Below the pieces are notes generated by a model. That model worked only from the letters and a program-made list of their open reading frames with translations, ran no database searches and was not told the DNA's origin. From Halovulum marinum (lineage in GTDB: Bacteria > Pseudomonadota > Alphaproteobacteria > Rhodobacterales > Rhodobacteraceae), in contig NZ_WIND01000023.1 in assembly GCF_009697225.1 (NCBI RefSeq), forward strand, positions 1-52,792: DNA of 52,792 bases, read 5' to 3'. The translations under genes and the position numbers were made by a program. Of this stretch, positions 35,660-43,527 are shown piece after piece; the first letter of the stretch is position 1; each line of letters begins with the position of its first letter.

Positions 35660-35705
35660 TGTAGACGTTTCTTCAGGCGCAACCTAGCGTATAGAAATCG
35701 CTACA
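35660..35705. promoter_or_regulatory. Candidate RpiR operator in the divergent promoter region
   Basis: Two inverted 13-mers, TGTAGACGTTTCT (35660-35672) and AGAAATCGCTACA (35693-35705), match at 10 of 13 positions when one is reversed, with arms AGAAA and CTACA. They lie between the rpiR-type gene and the -35 box of the catabolic operon, the second half-site only 12 nt before the regulator's ATG. This fits autoregulation and control of the divergent operon. Confidence 0.55.
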
Positions 35706-35717
35706 AGGGGCTCGCGC

Positions 35718-36602
35718 ATGGCCACCGACGCGCTGGTCGTCAAAGACATGATCCGGGACGGCATGGACGGCTTCACCCCCGCCGAGCGGCGGCTGGCCGA
35801 CACGCTGCTGCAGGACTATCCGGTGGCCGGGCTGCAATCGATCACCCGGCTGGCGCGGGCCGCCGAGGTCTCCACCCCGACGGTGATCCGCATGGCCCGC
35901 AAGCTGGGCTTCGACGGCTTCCCGGCGCTGCAGGAACGGCTGCGCCAGGAGGTCGCCGAACAGATCAAGCAGCCGCTGTCCAAGCGCGACATCTGGCAGG
36001 CCAGGGCCGCCGACGAGCATGTGCTGAACCAGTTCGCCAAGGCGATCTCGGCCAACCTGCGGCACACGCTGGACCGGCTGGACGCGGCGATGTTCGACCG
36101 CGTCGCGGCGCTGCTGGCCGATACCGCGCGGCCGGTGTACCTGGCCGGCGGGCGCATCACCCGCTCCAATGCCGACTATTTCTTCAACCACCTGCAGATC
36201 ATCCGCCCCGGCGTCACCCTGCTGTCGCAGTCGCCCAACGTCTGGCCGCAGTACCTGCTGGACATGGACGAGCGGTCGCTGCTGGTGATCTTCGACATCC
36301 GCCGCTACGAGACCGACCTGCTGAAGCTGGCCCGGCTGGCGCACGAGCGCGGGGTGACGATCATCCTGTTCACCGACCAGTGGGGCTCGCCGATCGGCAA
36401 GCTGACCGGCCTGGGCTTCAACGCGCTGGTCGAGGCGCCGTCGAACTGGGATTCGACGATCTCGATCATGATCGTGGTCGAGGCGCTGATCGCCCAGGTG
36501 CAGAGCACCCGCTGGGAAGACAGCCGCGGCCGGATCGACGAGCTGGAGTCGATGTTCAGCGAGACCAGGCTGTTCCGCTCGCCCGACCGGGCGCCGCGAT
36601 AG
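35718..36602 (+). CDS. RpiR/MurR-family transcriptional regulator
   Basis: A 294-residue regulator with an N-terminal helix-turn-helix of the HTH_6 type (about residues 10-85, ITRLARAAEVSTPTVIRMAR and LGFDGFPALQERLRQE). A C-terminal SIS domain (about 125-265) is also present. SIS domains bind phosphosugars or related effectors; here the sugar-site residues are only partly recognisable and an amino-acid-like or other ligand is possible. It is divergent from the TRAP/ligase operon across 101 bp that hold a paired inverted repeat, so it most likely controls that operon. It could also act on the TAXI-TRAP genes that start 122 bp downstream. Confidence 0.92.
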   Translation: MATDALVVKDMIRDGMDGFTPAERRLADTLLQDYPVAGLQSITRLARAAEVSTPTVIRMARKLGFDGFPALQERLRQEVAEQIKQPLSKRDIWQARAADEHVLNQFAKAISANLRHTLDRLDAAMFDRVAALLADTARPVYLAGGRITRSNADYFFNHLQIIRPGVTLLSQSPNVWPQYLLDMDERSLLVIFDIRRYETDLLKLARLAHERGVTIILFTDQWGSPIGKLTGLGFNALVEAPSNWDSTISIMIVVEALIAQVQSTRWEDSRGRIDELESMFSETRLFRSPDRAPR

Positions 36603-36666
36603 CGCGCCGGCGGCGGACCGTGCGCGCATGCAGGTTTGTCTTGGTCTTCGGCGGAAACGGTTGCTA

Positions 36667-36693
36667 GGGTCGCCCGGCAGCCCGGGGCGACCC
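36667..36693 (+). promoter_or_regulatory. Leader hairpin upstream of the TAXI-TRAP genes
   Basis: Inverted repeat GGGTCGCCC / GGGCGACCC (9 bp, 9-nt loop) in the 122-bp gap between the RpiR-type gene and the TAXI binding protein. It may terminate the regulator transcript or shape the leader of the transporter mRNA. A GGGAGG ribosome-binding site follows at 36713-36718. Confidence 0.45.
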
Positions 36694-36724
36694 GGGGCAT
36701 GCTTTGACTGACGGGAGGTACTTC

Positions 36725-37744
36725 ATGAACATCATCGCACGGACGGCGGCGGCGGTCGCCGCCCTCGGCATGACCACCGGGCTGAGCGCGCCGCTGGCCC
36801 AGGCCGAGGAAGCCAGCTACATCCTCGCCACCGCCTCGACCGGCGGCACCTACTACCCGGTCGGGGTGGCGCTGGCGACGCTGGTGAAGGTCAAGCTGCA
36901 GCCCGACGAAGGCATCGCCATGTCGGCGATCAACTCCGCCGGCTCGGGCGAGAACGTCCGCCTGCTGCGCGAGGGCGAGGCGCAGTTCGGCATCCTGCAG
37001 GGCCTGTATGGCTACTTCGCCCGCACCGGCACCGGCCCGCTGGAGGAATCCGGCGCGCAGGAGAACCTGCGCTCGGTCACCATGCTGTGGCAGAACGTCG
37101 AGCACTTCGTGCTGGACAGCGACCAGGTGCAGTCCGGCACGCTGGCCGACATGGCCGCGCTGAAGGGCCAGGCGATGGCGCTGGGCAGCCAGAACTCGGG
37201 CACCATCGGCTCGAACGAGGCGCTGCTCGCCGGGCTGGGCATCGACATCTACCAGGATTACGAGCTGGTCTACGGCGGCTACGGCCCTTCGGCGGCGGCG
37301 CTGCAGGACGGCCAGGTGGCCGGCATCAGCACCCCCGCCGGCGTGCCGGTGGGCGCGCTCAGCCAGCTGTTCGCCTCGGCGGGCGACGGCGTGACGCTGC
37401 TGAACGTCACCGACGAGGAGCTTGCCCAGGCCGACGGCGGGCGCGAGCTGTGGACCCCGTTCACCATCCCCGCCGGCACCTATCCGGGGCAGGACGAGGA
37501 CGTGACCACCATCGCGCAGCCGAACTTCCTGGCCACCGACGCCAGCGTCTCGGAAGAGAACGTCTACATGATCACCAAGACGATCTACGAGAACCTGCCG
37601 TTCCTGCAGGCGATCCATCCGGCGACCAAGGCGATGGCGATCGAGAAGGCGATCGCCGGCCTGCCGCTGCCGCTGCATCCGGGCGCGCAGCGCTACTACG
37701 AAGAGGCCGGGCTGGAGATCCCCGACCGGCTGAAGGCGCAATAG
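36725..37744 (+). CDS. TAXI-family TRAP transporter substrate-binding protein
   Basis: A 339-residue exported protein. The Sec signal peptide is residues 1-27 with cleavage after AQA. The mature N-terminus YILATASTGGTYYPVGVALA is the TAXI signature; the family name comes from this class of extracytoplasmic receptors. LREGEAQFGILQGLYGYFA and IGSNEALLAGLGI, followed by the VYGGYGPSAAALQDGQV block, are also typical. Known TAXI ligands include glutamate/glutamine and alpha-ketoglutarate, so a dicarboxylate or amino-acid ligand is plausible but not shown. It lies 40 bp before the fused permease. Confidence 0.92.
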   Translation: MNIIARTAAAVAALGMTTGLSAPLAQAEEASYILATASTGGTYYPVGVALATLVKVKLQPDEGIAMSAINSAGSGENVRLLREGEAQFGILQGLYGYFARTGTGPLEESGAQENLRSVTMLWQNVEHFVLDSDQVQSGTLADMAALKGQAMALGSQNSGTIGSNEALLAGLGIDIYQDYELVYGGYGPSAAALQDGQVAGISTPAGVPVGALSQLFASAGDGVTLLNVTDEELAQADGGRELWTPFTIPAGTYPGQDEDVTTIAQPNFLATDASVSEENVYMITKTIYENLPFLQAIHPATKAMAIEKAIAGLPLPLHPGAQRYYEEAGLEIPDRLKAQ

Positions 37745-37784
37745 GGAGCCCTGGCCGCCGGCCCCGGCCGGCGGCCGCACCGCG

Positions 37785-39887
37785 ATGACCGCACCCGATA
37801 TCCCCGAGGATCCCTCGCCCGCGCCGCTGCGCGATATGCCCGACTGGGCGCGCCACGCGCTGACCGGGCTGAGCGTGGCGATCGCGCTGGGGCACCTCTA
37901 TGTCGCGCTCTACCCGGTGGTGTCCGAGCTGACGCGCAACGCGCTGCACTACGCCGGTTTCGCGTTCCTGGCGGCGGTGGCGACGCCAATGACCCGCCGC
38001 ACCCGGCGCGACGCGCGCTGGCCGCTGATCGCCGACGCGGTGTTCGGCGCGGCGGTCGCGGTCTCGGCGGTCTGGCTCAGCCAGGCCGAGAACGCGATCT
38101 ACGCCCGCGGCGTGAAGCTGTCGGCGCCGGACTGGGCGGCGGCGATCGTCAGCATCCTCGGCGCGATCGAGCTGACCCGGCGGCTGACCGGGCTGGTGAT
38201 CCCGACGCTGATCGTGCTGGCGATCACCTATGTCGCGGTCTGGGGGTCGTGGATCGGCGGCGTGTTCAGCTTTTCCGGGCTCAGCTGGGAGACGGTGATC
38301 TTCCGCTCGATCTATGGCGACGACGCGATGTTCGGCACCATCGCCCGGATCTCGTCGACCTATGTGTTCCTGTTCATCATCTTCGGCGCCTTCCTGCTGC
38401 AGTCGGGCGCGGGCGAGTTCGTCATCGCGCTGGCCCGCGCCGTCGCCGGAAAGCTGGTCGGCGGCCCCGGCATCGTCGCGGTGATCGCGTCGGGGCTGAC
38501 CGGCACGATCTCGGGCTCGGCGGTGGCCAACACCGCCTCGACCGGGGTGATCACCATCCCGCTGATGAAGAAGGCCGGGTTCAAGCCCGCCTTCGCCGGC
38601 GGGGTCGAGGCCGCGAGTTCCACCGGCGGCCAGCTGATGCCGCCGATCATGGGCGCCGGCGCGTTCGTGATGGCAAGCTTCACCGGCATCAGCTACGAGA
38701 CCATCGTCGCCGTCGCCGCGCTGCCGGCGCTGCTGTACTTCCTGTCGGTCGCGTTCTTCGTGCGGATCGAGGCCAAGCGGCTGGACCTGGCGCCGATGCC
38801 CTCGGACGGCGAGACGCTGGCGTCGGCCTTCGCCAAGGGCGGCGCCAGTTTCGTCGTTCCCATCGCACTGCTGATCGGGCTGCTGGTGTCGGGCTTCACC
38901 CCGACCTTCGCCGCGGTCTACGGCATCCTGGCGGTGATCGGCTCCAGCTGGCTGACGAGGACGCCGATGGGGCCGCGCCGGATCTGGGCGGCGCTGGCGC
39001 TGGGCACGCGCAACATGGTGATGACCGCGGTGCTGCTGGTCGCCGTCGGGCTGATCGTCAACGTCATCGCCACCGCCGGGATCGGCAACACCTTCAGCCT
39101 GATGATCGCCAACTGGTCGGGCGGCAACATCCTGGTGGCGCTGGTGCTGATCGCGCTGGCCAGCCTGATCCTGGGCATGGGCCTGCCGGTGACCGCCGCC
39201 TACATCGTGCTGGCGACGCTGTCGGCGCCGGCGCTGGCGGGGATGATCTCGGACCGGGTGGTGATCGCGGCGCTGTCGGCCGGAGAGCTGGGGCCGCAGG
39301 CGCAGGCGGTGCTGATGCTGGCCTCGCCCGATCTGATGCCGCGCCTGGCCGGGCCGATCCCCTTCGCCGAGGCGCAGGAGATCGTGCGCGGCCTGCCGCT
39401 TGAGGTCGCCAGCCCGCTGCGCGACCAGGTGGTGCCGGCCGAGGCGGCGCTGGCGGCGCTGCTGTCGGCGCACATGATCATCTTCTGGCTCAGCCAGGAC
39501 AGCAACGTGACGCCGCCGGTGGCGCTGGCGGCATTCACCGCCGCGGCGATCGCCAAGTCGCCGGCGATGGCCACCGGCGTGGCCAGCTGGAAGCTGGCCA
39601 AGGGGCTGTACATCGTGCCGGTCCTGTTCGCCTACACGCCGCTGCTGTCGGGCGACCCGCTGGCGGCGCTGACCATCTTCGGCTTCGCGGTGGTCGGCAT
39701 CTACGCGCTGGCGGCGGGGCTGCAGGGCTGCATGGAGCGCCCGCTCGGTCCGGCCGGCCGGGCGCTGGCGCTGGCGGCGGGGGTGGCGTGCCTGTGGCCC
39801 GCGGCGGTGGCGGTACAGCTGGCCGGGGTGGCGGCGACGGCGGCGCTGTTCGCCTGGAACCTGCGCGCGCGGCGGCAGCCGGCCTAG
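37785..39887 (+). CDS. TRAP transporter fused 4TM/12TM permease (DctQM fusion)
   Basis: A 700-residue membrane protein in which the small DctQ-like part (about residues 20-170) is fused to a DctM-like part (about 170-560). A C-terminal tail with further hydrophobic segments follows. This fused form is the standard partner of TAXI binding proteins. Motifs include ISSTYVFLFIIFGAFLLQSG, SGLTGTISGSAVANTASTG, ASSTGGQLMPPIMGAGAFVM for the first substrate hairpin, and LGMGLPVTAAYIVLATLSAP for the second. SQDSNVTPPVALAAFTAAA lies near the end. Its stop codon and that of the convergent gene share one CTAG. Confidence 0.94.
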   Translation: MTAPDIPEDPSPAPLRDMPDWARHALTGLSVAIALGHLYVALYPVVSELTRNALHYAGFAFLAAVATPMTRRTRRDARWPLIADAVFGAAVAVSAVWLSQAENAIYARGVKLSAPDWAAAIVSILGAIELTRRLTGLVIPTLIVLAITYVAVWGSWIGGVFSFSGLSWETVIFRSIYGDDAMFGTIARISSTYVFLFIIFGAFLLQSGAGEFVIALARAVAGKLVGGPGIVAVIASGLTGTISGSAVANTASTGVITIPLMKKAGFKPAFAGGVEAASSTGGQLMPPIMGAGAFVMASFTGISYETIVAVAALPALLYFLSVAFFVRIEAKRLDLAPMPSDGETLASAFAKGGASFVVPIALLIGLLVSGFTPTFAAVYGILAVIGSSWLTRTPMGPRRIWAALALGTRNMVMTAVLLVAVGLIVNVIATAGIGNTFSLMIANWSGGNILVALVLIALASLILGMGLPVTAAYIVLATLSAPALAGMISDRVVIAALSAGELGPQAQAVLMLASPDLMPRLAGPIPFAEAQEIVRGLPLEVASPLRDQVVPAEAALAALLSAHMIIFWLSQDSNVTPPVALAAFTAAAIAKSPAMATGVASWKLAKGLYIVPVLFAYTPLLSGDPLAALTIFGFAVVGIYALAAGLQGCMERPLGPAGRALALAAGVACLWPAAVAVQLAGVAATAALFAWNLRARRQPA

Positions 39888-41056
39888 CGGTCGGCGCCGC
39901 CCTGCCGCGGCGCGCGCGTGGCGAACCCCAGCGCGCGGCAGGCGTAGTTGACCACGAACACGGTCAGCGTGATCCGGAACAGGTGGTTGGCCGAGACCAT
40001 CACCGGGTTCACCCCCAGGCTCAGCGCGACCAGCCCCATCTCGGTGACGCCGCCGGGGGCGAAGCTGATGAACAGCGCCTCGAACGACAGCGGCGTCAGC
40101 CGGTGCAGCGCGGCGGCGAAACCGGCGCCGATCGACAGCATCACCGCCACCGACAGCAGCCCCAGCGCGAAGGTGCGCAGGATCAGCCGCAGGGTGACGC
40201 CGGTGAACATCGTGCCCAGGCCGACACCGACCACCAGCTGCGACAGGTCCAGCAGCCAGCGCGGGCTGACCGTCTCGGTCAGGCCGCCGCCGTGCACCGC
40301 CGCGCTCAGCAGCAGCGGCCCCATCATGTGCCCGGCGGGCAGCCGCAGTCGCGGCCCCAGGTACAGCCCGGCCAGCGCCAGCGCCGCGATCAGCGCCAGA
40401 TCGCCCGCGCCCCAGACACCAGGGCCGAAGCCCTGCCCGGCGGCGCTGCCGACGCTCTCGCCGGTCCAGATCAGGAACAGGAACGGGATCGTCAGCACCA
40501 CGATGACGATGCGCGCGAAGTGCTGCACGCTGAGGATGCGCACGTCGCCGCCCGCGGCCCCGCCCAGCTCGACCGCCTCGATCAGCCCGCCGGGCATCGC
40601 CGCGAACAGCGCCGTGACCGGATCGTAGCCGCCGACGCGGCGGAACAGCGCGTAGCCCAGCGTCTGGGTCAGCGCGACGAACACCAGCATGGCGACGAAT
40701 ACCAGCCACAGCGACGGCAGCACCGACACCATGTCGCGCGAGAAGCTGGCGCCGATCATCACCCCGATGCAGGCGACGAACAGCTTGCGCAACTGCTGGG
40801 GGAAGACCACGCGCCGCCCCGCCAGGTTGAACGCCAGCACGGTGAAAACCCCGGTCGCCGTCAGCCCGCCGACCAGGAACGGCATCGGCAGGCCCGGCAG
40901 CCGGGCCAGCAGCCCGCCACCCAGGCCAAGCGCCAGCAGCAGGGCGGCGATGGCGCCCCGGGCAATCGGATCGGGTCGGGACTCGGGTTCTGTGGACAAT
41001 GCCCGCCCGTTCTGGACCTGCGCCGGTGGACTTGCAAGTCCGGTATGCACCGGCAT
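39884..41056 (-). CDS. AbrB-family membrane protein (tandem AbrB-duplication domains)
   Basis: A polytopic protein of up to 390 residues, with about ten helices, of the family often misnamed AbrB transcriptional regulator or ammonia monooxygenase. It has no DNA-binding domain. Two related halves are visible, each with a PG-type motif: AAMPGGLIEAVELG in the first and FAPGGVTEMGLVALSLG in the second, followed by similar helices. Function is unknown; a transport or regulatory role for small solutes has been proposed. The first 30 residues are polar and poorly conserved, so the true start may be a little downstream of 41056. It overlaps the convergent TRAP permease by four bases and is divergent from the acyl/carbamoyl cluster. 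Confidence 0.82.
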   Translation of the reverse strand: MPVHTGLASPPAQVQNGRALSTEPESRPDPIARGAIAALLLALGLGGGLLARLPGLPMPFLVGGLTATGVFTVLAFNLAGRRVVFPQQLRKLFVACIGVMIGASFSRDMVSVLPSLWLVFVAMLVFVALTQTLGYALFRRVGGYDPVTALFAAMPGGLIEAVELGGAAGGDVRILSVQHFARIVIVVLTIPFLFLIWTGESVGSAAGQGFGPGVWGAGDLALIAALALAGLYLGPRLRLPAGHMMGPLLLSAAVHGGGLTETVSPRWLLDLSQLVVGVGLGTMFTGVTLRLILRTFALGLLSVAVMLSIGAGFAAALHRLTPLSFEALFISFAPGGVTEMGLVALSLGVNPVMVSANHLFRITLTVFVVNYACRALGFATRAPRQGGADR

Positions 41057-41128
41057 GCCGCGGAATCGCGACGGGTCAGGGCCGGGACCGGGAAGACCGC
41101 GCCCCCGGCGTCGGCGAAAGCACGGCGT

Positions 41129-41180
41129 GGTAACGGTAACTCAACGCAATGTTGGACCGCGGCGGATTTCTCGTCTAACA
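41129..41180 (+). promoter_or_regulatory. Putative promoter region of the acyl/carbamoyl cluster
   Basis: The 164-bp gap before the cluster turns AT-richer after 41120. It has two adjacent GGTAAC hexamers (41129-41140), a small inverted repeat CAAC-GCAAT-GTTG (41142-41154), and weak boxes TTGGAC (41152-41157) and TCTAAC (41174-41179) 16 bp apart. The elements are suggestive only. Confidence 0.3.
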
Positions 41181-41220
41181 ACAACCTGTGACTGAATTCG
41201 GAAGGGGGACCCGATCATTC

Positions 41221-43527
41221 ATGTCGGACAGAATCATCGACGATATGAAGTGGCCGCAGCATTGCCTGGCGGAAATCGACCGGCTGATCGACGACTGCCA
41301 GCCGGGTGCGGCGGTCGCGCTGGCGCGCGACGCGCACGGGAAATGGCCTGAAGACATCCGGTTTCCGCTCCGGATCGCCAGCGCCTGCAGGTCGATGCAA
41401 CGGCTGCGCGAAGCCGGCGCGTGGATCGACAGCGCCCTGGAGTTGCAGCCCGACAACCTGAACGCCCTGCGGCAGCGCGCCAGCGTCGCCAACGTGCTGT
41501 CCGACTATCCCACCGCCGACCGGATCGTCGAGCGGATGGCGGCGATCGCGCCGCACGCGCTGCAGACGGACATCGCCGCGGCCGAGACGCAGAAATCCCG
41601 CGGCGACGTGCTGCGCGCGATCGATCTCGCCACCGAGGCCGGCCAGAGACACCCCGATTCGCCGCGGCCGCACCTGCTGCTTGGCGAGATCTTCCACTCC
41701 ATGGGACGTTCCCGCAGCGCGCTGAAGGCGTACCGGACCGCGGCGGTGCGCGATCCGCGGAACACCAACGCACTTCTGGGAGTCGCGCTGAGCGCGATGC
41801 ATCTCGATGACCAGGAGACCGCCGCCGCGATGGTCAGGCGCGCGCTCGAGGTCGAGCCGCTGGGTCTGAAGTGCCAGCTGGCCATGGTCGGGATCGCCCG
41901 GCAGGAAAACGTCTCGCAGGACGACCTCCGGGCCATTGCGATGGAATACGCCGAACAGCTTCGCGCCGCCCCCGGCAAGTCCGAGGCCTGGGTCAACCTG
42001 CCGCTCGGCGATCTGAACAACGCCCTCGACATGCCCGACGAGGCGCTCGAATGCTGGTCGGTGCTGGACACCGGCGACGAGCCGAACGCCCAGCGCTGGC
42101 TGCAATCCGCGGATTGCCACCTCAAGTGCGGCCGCTCGGACGAGGCGGTAGCGCTGATCGAACGCTACCTCGAGCTGAACCCGGCCGAGCCGCAGGCGCT
42201 GATCCGGCTGGCCGGGATCGAGATTTCCATGGGCAACATCGAGCGCGGCATCGCGCTGCGCTACGGCGTCATCGCCTCGGAATACCCCAAGCACGTCAGC
42301 GTCGCCGTGCGTCTGGCGGCGGACCTGTTCGTCATGGGCCGGCACGAGGAAGCCAACAGCCTGTTCGAGCACTGGTTCCCGATCGGCCGTATCTGTCCGG
42401 AACCCGAGTTCAAGACCGTTTTGCAGCGGCAGGGCCGGGTGCAGGACCTGCTGGACCTCGCCCTGCACTGGACCGACAACGACGATTGTCCCACCTACCT
42501 GCGCCGGTTCATCCTGCAGAGCCTCGTCGCCCAGCGCCAGTTCGACCGGGCCCGCGCCTACGCCCAGCACTGGCGCGACATCGGCGCCGAGCACGGCGAG
42601 ACGTTCCTCGAGTATGTCGAGAACGAGATCGCCGACGACGGCCGCCCCGATTTCACCAGGAATGTCGGCATGCCGGAAGAGCGGCTGATGATGTCCGCCG
42701 AGGAACTCGAGGCCAAGATGCGCCCGACGACGCGGCTGGCCACCGGGCGCTGGCCCGCCACCGCGCTGGCCTGGTCGGTCGCGCGGGACAAGTCGATGGG
42801 CTGGGCCGAGTGGCGCGACAGGGCGGTGCGCGCCACCGCGCTGTTCCAGGCGCTGTCGCGGCGACCGTTCAAGCTGAAGGACATCCGGAAGTACATCCAG
42901 ACGCCGGACCTGTCCGGGATCGAGGACCTTCTGGCCGAGGACAAGCCGTTCATCGGCGTCACCACCCATTCGGGCCCCTATTCGCACTTCGCGACGTCGG
43001 AGTTCGTGTCCAAGGCCGTCTACATGATGACCGGGCGCCACAGTGGCGTGACCCAGGTGCCCGTGATCTCGTTCCTCGGCGATACCAACGCGGTCGCCAT
43101 CCAGTGCGTCACCGCGCTGCGCAAGGGCTACCGGCTGTTCATCGCCTCGGACACGGCGGCGTCGCAGATGGCGTTCCGCCCGGTCACGTCGGGTGCCAGC
43201 GCCACCCTGTTCGGCGTGCCGATCACGCTGCCGAACACGATACCGAAGCTGGCGCAGGAGCTGAAGGTTCCCACGGTCTTCTTCCAGCCCTACTGGCAAG
43301 GCGACAAGATCGCGTTCGACATCCGCCGGCTGCCGGACCCGGTGCCGGGCGAGGACCGCCAGGCCTGGTACGACCGCTGGGCGGCGGCCTATCTGGCGCA
43401 GGTCGAGCAGGTGATGTCCTCGGCGCCCGAGAACCAGAACCTCGGCGCCGCGCCCTGGCGCTTCCTGCTGCTGAACGGGCTGCTCAAGCCCGAGACCGCG
43501 ATGCAGACCGCGCTGGAGCCTGCATGA
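41221..43527 (+). CDS. TPR-repeat protein with C-terminal LpxL/HtrB-like acyltransferase domain
   Basis: A 768-residue protein with two parts. Residues about 10-460 are a helical repeat array of TPR character, for example ALKAYRTAAVRDPRNTNALL and EAVALIERYLELNPAEPQAL. Residues about 500-750 resemble the lipid A acyltransferase (LpxL/HtrB) fold: FIGVTTHSGPYSHF holds the candidate catalytic His583, and GYRLFIASDT and SATLFGVPITL follow. The usual acidic partner five residues after the His is Ser588, so the active site is altered. LpxL enzymes use acyl-ACP, and an ACP is encoded in the same cluster. The ATG at 41221 has GGAAGGGGG upstream; a GTG at 41188 does not. No signal peptide or membrane helix is seen. 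Its stop overlaps the ligase start (ATGA). Confidence 0.72.
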   Translation: MSDRIIDDMKWPQHCLAEIDRLIDDCQPGAAVALARDAHGKWPEDIRFPLRIASACRSMQRLREAGAWIDSALELQPDNLNALRQRASVANVLSDYPTADRIVERMAAIAPHALQTDIAAAETQKSRGDVLRAIDLATEAGQRHPDSPRPHLLLGEIFHSMGRSRSALKAYRTAAVRDPRNTNALLGVALSAMHLDDQETAAAMVRRALEVEPLGLKCQLAMVGIARQENVSQDDLRAIAMEYAEQLRAAPGKSEAWVNLPLGDLNNALDMPDEALECWSVLDTGDEPNAQRWLQSADCHLKCGRSDEAVALIERYLELNPAEPQALIRLAGIEISMGNIERGIALRYGVIASEYPKHVSVAVRLAADLFVMGRHEEANSLFEHWFPIGRICPEPEFKTVLQRQGRVQDLLDLALHWTDNDDCPTYLRRFILQSLVAQRQFDRARAYAQHWRDIGAEHGETFLEYVENEIADDGRPDFTRNVGMPEERLMMSAEELEAKMRPTTRLATGRWPATALAWSVARDKSMGWAEWRDRAVRATALFQALSRRPFKLKDIRKYIQTPDLSGIEDLLAEDKPFIGVTTHSGPYSHFATSEFVSKAVYMMTGRHSGVTQVPVISFLGDTNAVAIQCVTALRKGYRLFIASDTAASQMAFRPVTSGASATLFGVPITLPNTIPKLAQELKVPTVFFQPYWQGDKIAFDIRRLPDPVPGEDRQAWYDRWAAAYLAQVEQVMSSAPENQNLGAAPWRFLLLNGLLKPETAMQTALEPA

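Noticed and set aside
37572-40709. Open frame of 1045 codons on the minus strand
   Set aside because: It is opposite the TAXI binding protein and the fused TRAP permease and overlaps part of the AbrB-family gene. Its composition is Arg/Gln/His-rich and meaningless, while the sense genes have full family matches.
41871-43523. Upstream extension of the acyl-AMP ligase frame into the TPR gene, as if a 1119-residue protein
   Set aside because: The extension has low-complexity composition and overlies well-formed TPR and acyltransferase sequence. The ligase has a normal start in an ATGA overlap at 43524.
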